Source: Planctomycetota bacterium
GTDB taxonomy: Bacteria; Planctomycetota; Phycisphaerae; WQYP01
Assembly: GCA_021800165.1 (NCBI GenBank)
Contig: JAJYZF010000032.1
Coordinates: 1-41,738, forward strand
Direction: 5' to 3'
DNA length: 41,738 nt
Shown one piece after another: positions 8,969 through 16,179 of the stretch. The notes below the pieces were generated by a model that saw nothing but the letters and a program-made list of their open reading frames with translations, did not search any database and was not told where the DNA came from. Each line of letters starts with the position of its first letter. Position 1 is the stretch's first letter. The position numbers and the translations under genes are program-made.

Positions 8969-10243
8969 ATGGTCGATGACTTCACCGGCCAATGTGTTGC
9001 CATGATGCAATCCCCAATGCCGCCGTCCCGGGTCTATGTGGATAATGCCGCCACGAGTTTCCCCAAGCCGCCTCGCGTCCTTCAGGCCATGGTGAATTAT
9101 GCCCAGGCTGTTGGCGGATCAGCCGGGCGAGGAGCCTATGCCGAGGCTCGGGAAACAGCTCGCTTAATTAGTGTGTGCCGGGATCGACTCAACCAGCTCT
9201 TTCATGGAGAAAGTGCCGATCATTTTATTTTCACGTTAAACTGCTCCGATGCGTTGAACATAGTCATCCACGGTTTGCTGCGCCCCGGCGATCATGCAAT
9301 CTCTACCGCAATGGACCATAACAGCGTGCTTAGGCCGCTAAATGACTTAGCCGCCCACGGCCAAATTACCCGCAGTATCGTGTCCGTGGATGCGGCGACC
9401 GGCTTGGTGGATCCGCAGGATATTCGCCGTGCGATAACGGCCAAAACGCGGCTGGTGGTCATTGCCCATGCCAGCAACGTCAGCGGCAGCCTCCAAGATA
9501 TCCGGGAAATCGGGAAAATTACGCGGGAAGCGGGAGTGGCGTTTTTGGTGGATGCCGCCCAAAGTGCCGGCCACGTCCCCATCGACGTGCAGGCCAACGG
9601 GATAGATTTTTTGGCCGCGCCTGGGCATAAGGGGTTGCTCGGACCGTTGGGGACGGGAGTTCTATACATTCGTCCAGGCATGGAAAAGCTGCTGCGGACA
9701 GTGCGGCAGGGGGGAACAGGCAGCGTAAGTGAAAGTGATTTTCAGCCGGAATTTATGCCCGACCGTTTTGAGCCAGGTTCGCACAACGCCATTGGAATAA
9801 CTGGACTATCGGAAGGGTTGGCCTGGGTGCTCGAGCAAACCGTGGAAAAACTCCATGCCCATGACCAGCTTTTGTGCGCGGCATTTATGCAAGCGGTGCG
9901 GGGGCTGGATGGATTGACATTCCTGGGCCCGCATCAGTTCGCCCAGCGTGTTGGGGTGTTTAGCGTGCGTCTGGATGGCTGGGAACCGCTGGCCCTGGCG
10001 GAGGAACTGGAAAATAAATTCAACATTCTCACCCGGCCCGGCCTGCACTGTGCCCCGCTGGCCCACCGCACGTTCGGCACACATCTGCCCGCGGTGGCGG
10101 GGAAGCCCGCAAGCGTGGGGACCACCCGGCTGAGTTTTGGGCCGTTTCTAACACCAACAGACCTGAACCGTTGCACTGCGGCACTGCGTGCCATCGCCAT
10201 CCGGGCCGGCAAGTCGGCCCACCGCCAAGCTCAGACTGTATGA
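8969..10243 (+). CDS. Cysteine desulfurase-like class V aminotransferase
   Basis: This PLP enzyme belongs to the cysteine desulfurase/selenocysteine lyase group and most resembles the subfamily that begins YxDNAATSxPKPxxV. Numbering from 8969, the PLP-binding Lys is K221 in APGHKGLLG, H117 is in TAMDHNSV, D195 and Q198 are in VDAAQSAGH, and a mobile-loop Cys is C361 in RPGLHCAP. All expected residues are present, so it should release sulfur from cysteine or act on a related substrate; the physiological substrate is not evident. No IscU, SufE or tRNA-thiolation gene is adjacent. The start is uncertain: AAGAAAGG abuts the ATG at 8969, and Met codons at 9002, 9005 and 9017 would also leave the family's conserved N-terminus intact. 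Confidence 0.88.
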   Translation: MVDDFTGQCVAMMQSPMPPSRVYVDNAATSFPKPPRVLQAMVNYAQAVGGSAGRGAYAEARETARLISVCRDRLNQLFHGESADHFIFTLNCSDALNIVIHGLLRPGDHAISTAMDHNSVLRPLNDLAAHGQITRSIVSVDAATGLVDPQDIRRAITAKTRLVVIAHASNVSGSLQDIREIGKITREAGVAFLVDAAQSAGHVPIDVQANGIDFLAAPGHKGLLGPLGTGVLYIRPGMEKLLRTVRQGGTGSVSESDFQPEFMPDRFEPGSHNAIGITGLSEGLAWVLEQTVEKLHAHDQLLCAAFMQAVRGLDGLTFLGPHQFAQRVGVFSVRLDGWEPLALAEELENKFNILTRPGLHCAPLAHRTFGTHLPAVAGKPASVGTTRLSFGPFLTPTDLNRCTAALRAIAIRAGKSAHRQAQTV

Positions 10244-10438
10244 ACTGGGGCGATGGCCGTATTTGTTGGCCGCATGTGATAAATCAGTGGAGTTTGGCCT
10301 TGCCGCCAATCTTATGCCGCGGCACGGATGCCGCTGGCTTCTTTGGCCGTGCCCACAAAATACAGCCGCACCCCCGGCCGTCGGCAAATGGTGGTAGATT
10401 GGCTGCCAAGCCTTCATCGGCTATGTTAGGAGCACTTG

Positions 10439-10512
10439 GGGCGGTTAGCTCAGTTGGTTAGAGCGCCGTGTTTACACCGCGGATGTCGGGGGTTCGAGTC
10501 CCTCACCGCCCA
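10439..10512 (+). tRNA. tRNA-Val (anticodon TAC)
   Basis: A complete 74-nt cloverleaf without an encoded CCA. The acceptor stem is GGGCGGT (10439-10445) with ACCGCCC (10505-10511) and discriminator A at 10512. The D-arm contains AGCTCAGTTGGTTAGAGC, the anticodon stem is CCGTG with CGCGG around the loop TTTACAC, giving anticodon TAC (Val, GUA), and the T-arm holds GGTTCGAGTCC. Its last 14 bases are one copy of the attachment core of the downstream element. The integrase gene is antisense to the 3' half of this tRNA. Confidence 0.97.
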
Positions 10513-11755
10513 GTATCCTACTTTGTACAGTAGTACGTACACCTATACCATTGTGCAATTCCTCGATATTTGACGGGTTTTGCAATTCGGTTACACCGTC
10601 ATACACGTCCAAACACGTGCCTACTGCTGCGGAAAATGCTGCGGTTTTTTCCGGGGCTACGGCCATGGCGAAGTGTTCGTCGGTAGTCATGCGATAAAAG
10701 CCGTCGGCAATGCGTTCTGTATGGCCTAACCAGGCGGCGCAAACGTGGCTTGGATATTTGTCCGCCAGTTCGGTGGCCCGCGTAGCCCGTAAGTTTTGCC
10801 AGAGTTTAGGCCACGGTTTAACGCCGGCCCGGAGAATGTATCGCTGGAATTGTGTTCGCAAATTGGCTTGGGCCGTGGCAATCGTCAAGACTTGCGTTGT
10901 GCCCGTCGGGGCTTGGTCAAAAACCGCTTGAAACAGCGGCTCCAACTCCGGAAACATCGGTACAATGCGGATGCCGCCGTCGTCATGGCCCTCCGTTTTG
11001 CTGGCACGGACGATAAACCGCTTGCCGGCAAAGTCAATATCGCTCCAAACCAGCGCCGCGGCTTCGGATGGAATTCGCAGCCCGCCCCAGCGGGCCAGGG
11101 CCACCAGCAATCGCCATTGTGGGCTAGGCATTTGCTCCATAACCTTGGCTACCGTATCCGCCGGAACAAAAACCCGCCGGGCCATGTTGCCAATCACGGC
11201 CCCCTTGATATGGGCAAATGGATTGACTTTCACAATGCCGCGTCGGATGGCCACTTCAAAAAAGTGTCGGCAATAACGGCAGCGCTTGTTGATTGTAGCC
11301 TTGGCCAGGCCGGCCCTAACCATATCAGACTTGTAGGCATCAGCATCCGCCGGCGAAACGTCGTCCATGCGCCTATCTTCGCCAACGAAACGTACCAGCC
11401 ATACACGGGTTTGCCGTAAAATTGTCAACGTTGTTTCTTTTAGGTCAGCGCGTTGGGCAATGTACCCGTCGATAAACTCCGCCAGCAGCGGGGCAATCTG
11501 GTTGGATACCCGTGGCGGTACCAGCCCGGCAGCGGCAAGCCTGCCATGAATTTTATCATCCAGCCCGGCTACCCATTGTGCCGTTTGGCTATCCATGGCG
11601 GCGTTTATAACCTTGGCCGCCACCAGCCGCTCAATCCAAACTTGGGCTTGGGCCGCAGTTTCTTTCGTGCATTGCCCCAGCCGGATGGATTTACGTCCGT
11701 CGCCAATCACCACTTCGATACGCCAACCGCCATCAGCCTTAAATAACGATGCCAT
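10472..11755 (-). CDS. Tyrosine-family site-specific integrase
   Basis: In its integrated form the protein has 427 residues. The N-terminal part (to about 90) is an arm-binding-like region, the core-binding SAM-like domain lies at about 90-180, and the catalytic domain at about 195-365. The catalytic set is R227 (GGLRIPSEA), K253 (RASKTEG), R323 (WQNLRATR, where the usual first His is N321), H345 (WLGHTERIA) and Y354 (DGFYRM). Asn at the first His is common in planctomycete integrases as far as I recall. The last eight residues, LEPPTSAV, are encoded by the antisense strand of tRNA-Val and the stop codon lies in the anticodon loop region. AGGAG precedes the ATG and a strong promoter lies upstream. 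Excision would change the C-terminus (see the entry at 16680). Confidence 0.95.
   Translation of the reverse strand: MASLFKADGGWRIEVVIGDGRKSIRLGQCTKETAAQAQVWIERLVAAKVINAAMDSQTAQWVAGLDDKIHGRLAAAGLVPPRVSNQIAPLLAEFIDGYIAQRADLKETTLTILRQTRVWLVRFVGEDRRMDDVSPADADAYKSDMVRAGLAKATINKRCRYCRHFFEVAIRRGIVKVNPFAHIKGAVIGNMARRVFVPADTVAKVMEQMPSPQWRLLVALARWGGLRIPSEAAALVWSDIDFAGKRFIVRASKTEGHDDGGIRIVPMFPELEPLFQAVFDQAPTGTTQVLTIATAQANLRTQFQRYILRAGVKPWPKLWQNLRATRATELADKYPSHVCAAWLGHTERIADGFYRMTTDEHFAMAVAPEKTAAFSAAVGTCLDVYDGVTELQNPSNIEELHNGIGVRTTVQSRILGGEGLEPPTSAV
10499..10512. other. Attachment core, tRNA side (attL)
   Basis: The 14-bp sequence TCCCTCACCGCCCA forms the 3' end of tRNA-Val and recurs exactly at 16890-16903. 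The integrated copy leaves the tRNA gene complete. The core is also coding on the minus strand, where it specifies LGGEG of the integrase. Confidence 0.85.
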
Positions 11756-11792
11756 GGAATATCTCCTGTAAAAGTTGCCTATACCTTATACG

Positions 11793-11821
11793 ATTGTATT
11801 GGCATAATGTTGCACTGTCAA
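11793..11821 (-). promoter_or_regulatory. Sigma-70-type promoter of the integrase gene
   Basis: On the minus strand TTGACA (11821-11816) is followed, after exactly 17 bases, by TACAAT (11798-11793). The integrase ATG begins at 11755, with AGGAG between. This is the best-formed promoter in the window. Confidence 0.7.
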
Positions 11822-11864
11822 GCATGTATTGGCGCGAATACGCCTAGCCGTGTATACGCCAATA
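11795..11864. promoter_or_regulatory. TATTGGC motif cluster at the integrase promoter
   Basis: TGTATTGGC occurs at 11795-11803 and 11825-11833, and the reverse complement GCCAATA at 11858-11864. The first copy overlaps the -10 element. The same octamer GTATTGGC recurs as an inverted pair near the right end of the element. These are candidate operators or recombination accessory sites for the AlpA-like protein or the integrase arm-binding domain. Confidence 0.45.
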
Positions 11865-11999
11865 TGCCTTATGCTTGTCTACGGCTTGATTAAACGCCAC
11901 CAGACGCATCGGATGCCACGGATGGCCCGACAAGCCGATTTAGCCCGCACCGGCTTAATGGCGCAGCGTTTCTGGCGTCAGGGGGGGCTTTGTTTTTGC

Positions 12000-12350
12000 T
12001 TACCACAAGTCATCTTCGCATTCTCCGCCATCATCCGGTTCAGAAGCGTTTTGGATGCCCGTAGACGCATCCGTGGCCGCAAACGGCTGGATACTCGGCT
12101 TGGCGTGCGGCAATTCAATGGCGCGGCGTTTACGGCGTATCTTTTGCGGTTTATCGTGCAGGCAGGGCAGTAGGCTTTGTATGCCCCGCTTTTGCTTGAT
12201 ATCACGGATGATTTTGCGCACCAGTTCCACCAGTGGCTCGGCTGGCCACCGCGTATTGGTGGATGAATCATTGTGCAAGTCCGCCAGCATTTTTTGCAAC
12301 TTTGCCCGGTTGGCGGTGATTCTGTTGTCGATGGTTTCCAAAATTTTCAT
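12000..12350 (-). CDS. Hypothetical element protein, 116 aa
   Basis: The product starts MKILETIDNRITANRAKLQK, a helical stretch to about residue 60, followed by a basic middle (KPQKIRRKRRAIEL) and an acidic end (EPDDGGECEDDLW). No domain is recognised. Its ATG overlaps the stop of the 47-aa gene upstream in the form ATGA, and AAGGAA precedes it, so it is probably translated together with that gene and the nuclease. The integrase promoter lies just downstream, and 180 bases separate its stop from that promoter region. The basic segment would suit nucleic acid binding, but that is only a guess. Confidence 0.6.
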   Translation of the reverse strand: MKILETIDNRITANRAKLQKMLADLHNDSSTNTRWPAEPLVELVRKIIRDIKQKRGIQSLLPCLHDKPQKIRRKRRAIELPHAKPSIQPFAATDASTGIQNASEPDDGGECEDDLW

Positions 12351-12490
12351 AATGGGTTCCTTTTCGTAATCAACCGTTTCGGTTCGTCGCCCGGCTTGGG
12401 AATGTTTGGCCCGGCCATTGCCCTTACCAGGGCTAAAATTTCAAGCATCATCCTCGTGTTGGCATCCAGCTTGGCTTCCAGCTTGTTCAT
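12347..12490 (-). CDS. Small coupled protein, 47 aa
   Basis: This short gene begins MNKLEAKLDANTRMMLEILA and ends LITKRNPL. The first 25 residues form an amphipathic helix with heptad-like spacing (L4, L8, M14/15, I18), so a short coiled coil or dimerisation helix is plausible. Both borders are ATGA overlaps: its ATG (12490-12488) overlaps the stop of the nuclease gene and its stop overlaps the start of the 116-aa gene. This exact packing is the main evidence that it is real. No family is recognised. Confidence 0.6.
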   Translation of the reverse strand: MNKLEAKLDANTRMMLEILALVRAMAGPNIPKPGDEPKRLITKRNPL

Positions 12491-12945
12491 AACAGTTTCC
12501 TCGCAATAGTTTCCAACTCTCCCACAGGCAGCAGGATAATCCGCTGGCGGCCCCCGTTGGCCGGGCGGGCAGGGCGGCCACGCACAAGCCGCCGTAGCGC
12601 AGCGGTGTGGATAAGCAGCGCGTCAGTGCCAATGACAAAAACCCAAAAATCCGCTGTTGTGGTGTTTAGGCCGCTTGGCCGGCTAGAACACTCCACCTCC
12701 ACAGCCACCTTGCCGGTGGTGGCGGCAATCGTGTCATTTTTAACTTCCAAGGTTTTGAAAATCATCAAGTCGTAAGCCGCGTGTTGCCCCCAGGCTTTGT
12801 GTACGTGAAAGCCTTTGGCCGCCAGCCGGCGGGCCACTAAATTTTCGGCAGATTCGCCGACAAGTTTTTGCGTTTCCCAGCCGGCCTGTCCGCCCCTGTC
12901 CCGCGCCGGGAATTTACCAAAAACTGTTTCGCGGTTATTCACCAC
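12487..12945 (-). CDS. PD-(D/E)XK nuclease-like protein
   Basis: The 152-residue product carries the pattern of small Holliday-junction-resolvase-like nucleases: GESAENLVARRLAAKGFHV, then a catalytic-type Asp in AAYDLMIF, then LEVKND, the E-x-K motif, followed by VAVEVECSS. The order helix, D, ExK is that of the PD-(D/E)XK superfamily; the assignment is from motif layout only. Such enzymes on mobile elements act in DNA processing, recombination or restriction of rivals. The gene is the first of three joined by ATGA overlaps. Its own start (ATG at 12945) has no strong Shine-Dalgarno site, and later in-frame starts are possible. The primase-helicase stop lies 152 bases upstream. Confidence 0.6.
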   Translation of the reverse strand: MVNNRETVFGKFPARDRGGQAGWETQKLVGESAENLVARRLAAKGFHVHKAWGQHAAYDLMIFKTLEVKNDTIAATTGKVAVEVECSSRPSGLNTTTADFWVFVIGTDALLIHTAALRRLVRGRPARPANGGRQRIILLPVGELETIARKLL

Positions 12946-13005
12946 GGGAAGCCCCCCGAAAGTAATCCCTCACGCGCGCACGCGCACGCGAACACAAAAC
13001 AACTT

Positions 13006-13146
13006 GAGCACCTTCGCGGTATTAAGCCTAAGGAACATATAAAAATCATGTTTTTTCCCTTATTTTTGCCGAAGGAGCTCATTTTTGTCGAAGGAGCTCA
13101 AGTTAAATGTGTTGGGGCTAAATGAGCGCCTTCGTGGGCGCCTTCG
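13006..13146. repeat. CCTTCG/CGAAGG repeat cluster with a 19-bp tandem repeat
   Basis: CCTTCG occurs at 13011, 13129 and 13141 and its complement CGAAGG at 13070 and 13089. The two CGAAGG copies sit in a tandem duplication of 19 bases (13062-13080 and 13081-13099) that differ at one base and end GAAGGAGCTC. The right half overlaps the last codons of the primase-helicase, where it encodes EGAHEGAH. Such clusters next to a replication gene can be iterons of an origin, or the hairpins can act as a terminator; the sequence alone does not decide. Confidence 0.45.
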
Positions 13147-15107
13147 TAAGAACCGGGTAATCCCCATCGCCAACCAGCGCCAAAGCCGTCCTTGGTCGGG
13201 ACGATTTTTAAGGCGTCTTTTGCCCGGCGAATCGTTGTCCAGGAGAACCCGGCCCCCTCGGCTTCGTCTCGGATTTCCGCCGCTGGTTTTGGGCCACCTC
13301 GCAGCAGGCTGGCCAACCAGTCCACCGCGCTGCCACGTTCTTCTGCATCAGGCCCGCGCCGGCCCGGCGAATCGCCCAGGGCGTCGTCGGCATCCTGCTC
13401 AATCGGCCCCACCCATCGAACAACAGGCGGATCTGAATCAATCCGGAAACTCCAGCCATCCACCCGTGGGCCAATGTTCGTTTTACCAAGGGTTAAAAGC
13501 ATCAAGGTTTTGTCCGTGTCGTCCCGTGAAACGTGCCAAGAAATTCGGCACAAGCCTGTAAAGGCGCGGCTGCCAAGAACCAGGTCATCGGCAAAGCCAC
13601 TACTCTGCTTCCGGTGGTGTGCAACAATCAGCACGGCGATATTTCGTCGTTGGGCCATATCAGCCAACGGCTGCAACACGGCCCGCGTTTCGTTATCACG
13701 GTGGGCATCAGTACCGGCCCCCAGGTAGGAACCGATAGGGTCGATTACCAGCAGCCGGCAATCGGGCACGGATTCAACCGCCTTTTCAATGGCCGGCAAG
13801 TCGGCCAGGGTAATTCCAGCGGAAACTTTTTTCCCGTCGGACGTTGTAACATTCAACCCGGTAATGACGTGGCATTTTCTCAAATCGGCCCTAGCAGCGG
13901 CCAATCGCGGCACTAAAACCGTATCAGCCGGGTTTTCCGCATCGAGAAAAATCACACTTCCAACGTCGCTTGCCTCGCCATCCGGAAAGTCGCAACCCGT
14001 GCTTACCGCAGCGGCAACGGCACACCCAACCAGCGTTTTCCCAAGGCCAGGGCGGCTGGCCAGCAGCGTCAACATTCCTTTGGGTATCCGGTTTCGCCAA
14101 AGCCAATCAATCTGCTTTTGCTCCACGTCCGCAGCGCAAACCATCGAGGCCTCGCCATCCAAAGCGGGCGGTACTTCGGCCCGTGGCGGTACTTCGGCCC
14201 GTGGCGGCGTAAACTCCGGCGCGGTGGCAACCAGCTTGTCCAGGTCGGCTTTGGTTAGCTCCCAATCCTCATTGTTGGGAATCGCTTCGAGAAAATCACA
14301 AATATCGCCATGTTCCGGCAGGCCCGGCAGACAGACTTTGTGTACCTTGCACCCAAGCGGCTTTAGTATTTTCGCCACGTCCAAGGCGTATTGTTCGCCG
14401 GCGGCGTCGTTGTCGGGCCAAAGGTAAACAGCTTTGCCGGCCAGCGGCTTCCAGTCGCTTTTAGCCGCAGCTTTTGCCCCGTGGGCGGACGTGGTGGCCA
14501 CAAACTCCATGCCCACCAACGCAGCGCAGGACTTTTCACCCTCGCACACGTGAACCGCTGCGGCTTCGGCCAGACTTGGCAGGCGGTACAGCGGCCAGAG
14601 GCCGGGCGGGTCGCCCGTAACCCAGCCGGTAGATTCGCGGTGAATTGGCCGAAAGACTTTTCCCTGCTTTTGGCCGTCCGGCGTTGGCAGGTTTATTCTC
14701 TGAACCGCAGCCATCGGCTCGCCGGCGGCATCTTGGTAAACCCAACAGGGCCCCAGCGTTGCACCAGGGCTATCCTGCTGCGCGCCCCAAAGCGCTGCCG
14801 CAGCGGCATCGGCCATTGTCTTATGCACAGCTTTGGTTTTTACCGCAGCCTTTGGCGTAGGCCGTGGCGTATGGCCATTGCCCGGCATCAGGTCTGCCAA
14901 GTGAAGCCCAAGGCGTTCGGTAATCTGCCCAGCGGAACATCCAGCATGGCATCGAAACAGAATTTTGCCGCCTTGGCCTTGGCCAACGCTTAGGCTGGCT
15001 TGTCTGTCATCGTGGGCAGGGCACAGGCATTGAAAATCGTTGCCAGACTTGCGCGGCTCTTTGCCGGTGGCGGCCTTGACTTTCTGTAAGACTTCAGATA
15101 TGTTCAC
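13098..15107 (-). CDS. Primase-helicase (zinc ribbon, Toprim, RepA-type ATPase)
   Basis: The 669-residue protein combines three modules. A CHC2-like zinc ribbon lies near the start (C29 and H32 in CPAHDD, C53 and C57 in CHAGC). A Toprim domain at about 185-260 has the acidic residues in VCEGEKS and WPDNDAAG. A RecA/RepA-type ATPase at about 340-540 has Walker A SRPGLGKT (351-358) and Walker B LLVIDPIGSYLG. This is the architecture of replication proteins of phages and integrative elements that prime and unwind their own DNA. The GTG at 15107 is chosen because AAGGAAG lies six bases before it; the frame is open to a GTG at 15137. The linker near residue 301-314 is a tandem PPRAEV repeat. It follows the excisionase-like gene after 60 bases. 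Confidence 0.9.
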   Translation of the reverse strand: MNISEVLQKVKAATGKEPRKSGNDFQCLCPAHDDRQASLSVGQGQGGKILFRCHAGCSAGQITERLGLHLADLMPGNGHTPRPTPKAAVKTKAVHKTMADAAAAALWGAQQDSPGATLGPCWVYQDAAGEPMAAVQRINLPTPDGQKQGKVFRPIHRESTGWVTGDPPGLWPLYRLPSLAEAAAVHVCEGEKSCAALVGMEFVATTSAHGAKAAAKSDWKPLAGKAVYLWPDNDAAGEQYALDVAKILKPLGCKVHKVCLPGLPEHGDICDFLEAIPNNEDWELTKADLDKLVATAPEFTPPRAEVPPRAEVPPALDGEASMVCAADVEQKQIDWLWRNRIPKGMLTLLASRPGLGKTLVGCAVAAAVSTGCDFPDGEASDVGSVIFLDAENPADTVLVPRLAAARADLRKCHVITGLNVTTSDGKKVSAGITLADLPAIEKAVESVPDCRLLVIDPIGSYLGAGTDAHRDNETRAVLQPLADMAQRRNIAVLIVAHHRKQSSGFADDLVLGSRAFTGLCRISWHVSRDDTDKTLMLLTLGKTNIGPRVDGWSFRIDSDPPVVRWVGPIEQDADDALGDSPGRRGPDAEERGSAVDWLASLLRGGPKPAAEIRDEAEGAGFSWTTIRRAKDALKIVPTKDGFGAGWRWGLPGSYEGAHEGAHLAPTHLT

Positions 15108-15167
15108 GGCAGTCTTCCTTTCAGCCGTCGGTTGCACGCAGACACGTAATCGGCGGCTTTTTTTTGC

Positions 15168-15368
15168 TTACATCGGTTTGATTGGTGTCGGCTGTAGGCT
15201 GCTGATGTACCGCACCACGTCCGCCTGCCGGAAACGGGCACAGCGGCCAATCTTAAGACGGGGTATGAACCCGCGTTCAATAAGCGTGTACGTGGTTCTC
15301 TGCGACACGTGGAGAAGTTTTGAAACCTGCCGCACGTCAAGCAATTCACCGGTATCCATTGCGTCCAT
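15168..15368 (-). CDS. AlpA/excisionase-like helix-turn-helix protein
   Basis: The 66-residue protein is a single winged-helix domain of the MerR/excisionase type: LLDVRQVSKLLHVSQRTTYTLIERGFIP, then the wing RLKIGRCARFRQADVVRYIS. AlpA-like proteins on integrative elements bind repeated sites near att or the integrase promoter and favour excision or activate int; this role is inferred here. The start at 15368 is chosen over 15407 because AAAGGATA lies a few bases upstream. The gene lies directly before the primase-helicase on the same strand. Candidate binding repeats (TATTGG type) occur just upstream of it and at both ends of the element. Confidence 0.85.
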   Translation of the reverse strand: MDAMDTGELLDVRQVSKLLHVSQRTTYTLIERGFIPRLKIGRCARFRQADVVRYISSLQPTPIKPM

Positions 15369-15444
15369 TGTGGTATCCTTTCCAAAAATGGGCATCCGCC
15401 GCAACATGACAATGCGTTGCGCGTGCCTCTATATGTAGGCGCAG

Positions 15445-15488
15445 GGTGCAAAAAAATAGCACCTTGCATATTGGGTTTTAACCAATAT
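15445..15488. promoter_or_regulatory. Paired inverted repeats upstream of the excisionase-like gene
   Basis: Two hairpin-capable palindromes lie between the unknown 220-aa gene and the excisionase-like gene. One has arms GGTGC (15445-15449) and GCACC (15459-15463) around an A-rich loop. The other has arms ATATTGG (15468-15474) and CCAATAT (15482-15488) with a 7-base spacer. They may be operators of the helix-turn-helix gene or a weak terminator of the gene before it. Confidence 0.4.
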
Positions 15489-15516
15489 CCATAAGGGTTT
15501 GGTGTCTTTGCGTTAC

Positions 15517-16179
15517 TTATTCTTTAGTGGTTGGAATTGTGGCGGATTTCGTTATTTCATCCGCATCCACGGAGGGCTCGTTACACTTGTCCAGGCTTAC
15601 CGTGCGGTGCCGGCCACGTTTTGACTTTTCACCATTGGGCTTATCGTCATCCCCGCTTATGGAAGCGCTATAGGCTTCCACTTTTTTCACCCAGTTGGTT
15701 AAGTTCTGCCGTGAAGTTTTAAGATATTCAGCCGCCTTGGTGTAGTTTTTTTTGAGGAAAATCCATATATTGTATGCCTCAATTTCTTTGTCGGATGGAC
15801 GTGGCCGCTTCGGCTCCAGCAAATTCAACAGGTCAATCAAACAATCCAGAACGGTATGGTCGTTCTCCTTGGACGGGACGAATCCACGCACTTCACACTC
15901 GTCGCACAGCCATTTCCAGGGTACGCAATCGTCCATTCCTCTGTAGCCCAAACGTTTCCACGCACGCACCGCCGTTTTATAGAGATGTTCTGGCATCTGG
16001 TCGCGTAAAATTGTCAGGCACGGATTGAACCACGGCAATCGGTTGCCGTTAGTGCAGGTGTTTTCATCCCACGGTGGCCTGTACAAGCACTCCAGCAACT
16101 TTGGCTTGTCTTCCGTGTCTTTGATGTCCCAACTCACACTAACAATGAATTTTCGCAATTCGCTTAATTCGTTTAACAT
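15517..16179 (-). CDS. Hypothetical element protein with C-terminal helix-turn-helix
   Basis: The 220-residue product, taken from the ATG at 16179 because GGAG lies eight bases upstream, starts MLNELSELRKFIVSVSWDIK. The first 130 residues are Trp- and Cys-containing (PWKWLCDECE) and match nothing I know. Residues at about 135-180 (IFLKKNYTKAAEYLKTSRQNL) form a helix-turn-helix of the kind used to judge growth of a repeat or to bind DNA, followed by a polar, probably disordered tail. It is the rightmost gene of the element and reads toward the excisionase-like gene. It could be a regulator of the element or an accessory gene; no function is assigned. Confidence 0.6.
   Translation of the reverse strand: MLNELSELRKFIVSVSWDIKDTEDKPKLLECLYRPPWDENTCTNGNRLPWFNPCLTILRDQMPEHLYKTAVRAWKRLGYRGMDDCVPWKWLCDECEVRGFVPSKENDHTVLDCLIDLLNLLEPKRPRPSDKEIEAYNIWIFLKKNYTKAAEYLKTSRQNLTNWVKKVEAYSASISGDDDKPNGEKSKRGRHRTVSLDKCNEPSVDADEITKSATIPTTKE

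Noticed and set aside
12961-12995. CACGCGCGCACGCGCACGCG run as Z-DNA or CRISPR-like repeat
   Set aside because: A short alternating purine-pyrimidine run of 20 bases; no spacers or regular units. No CRISPR array was seen anywhere in the window.
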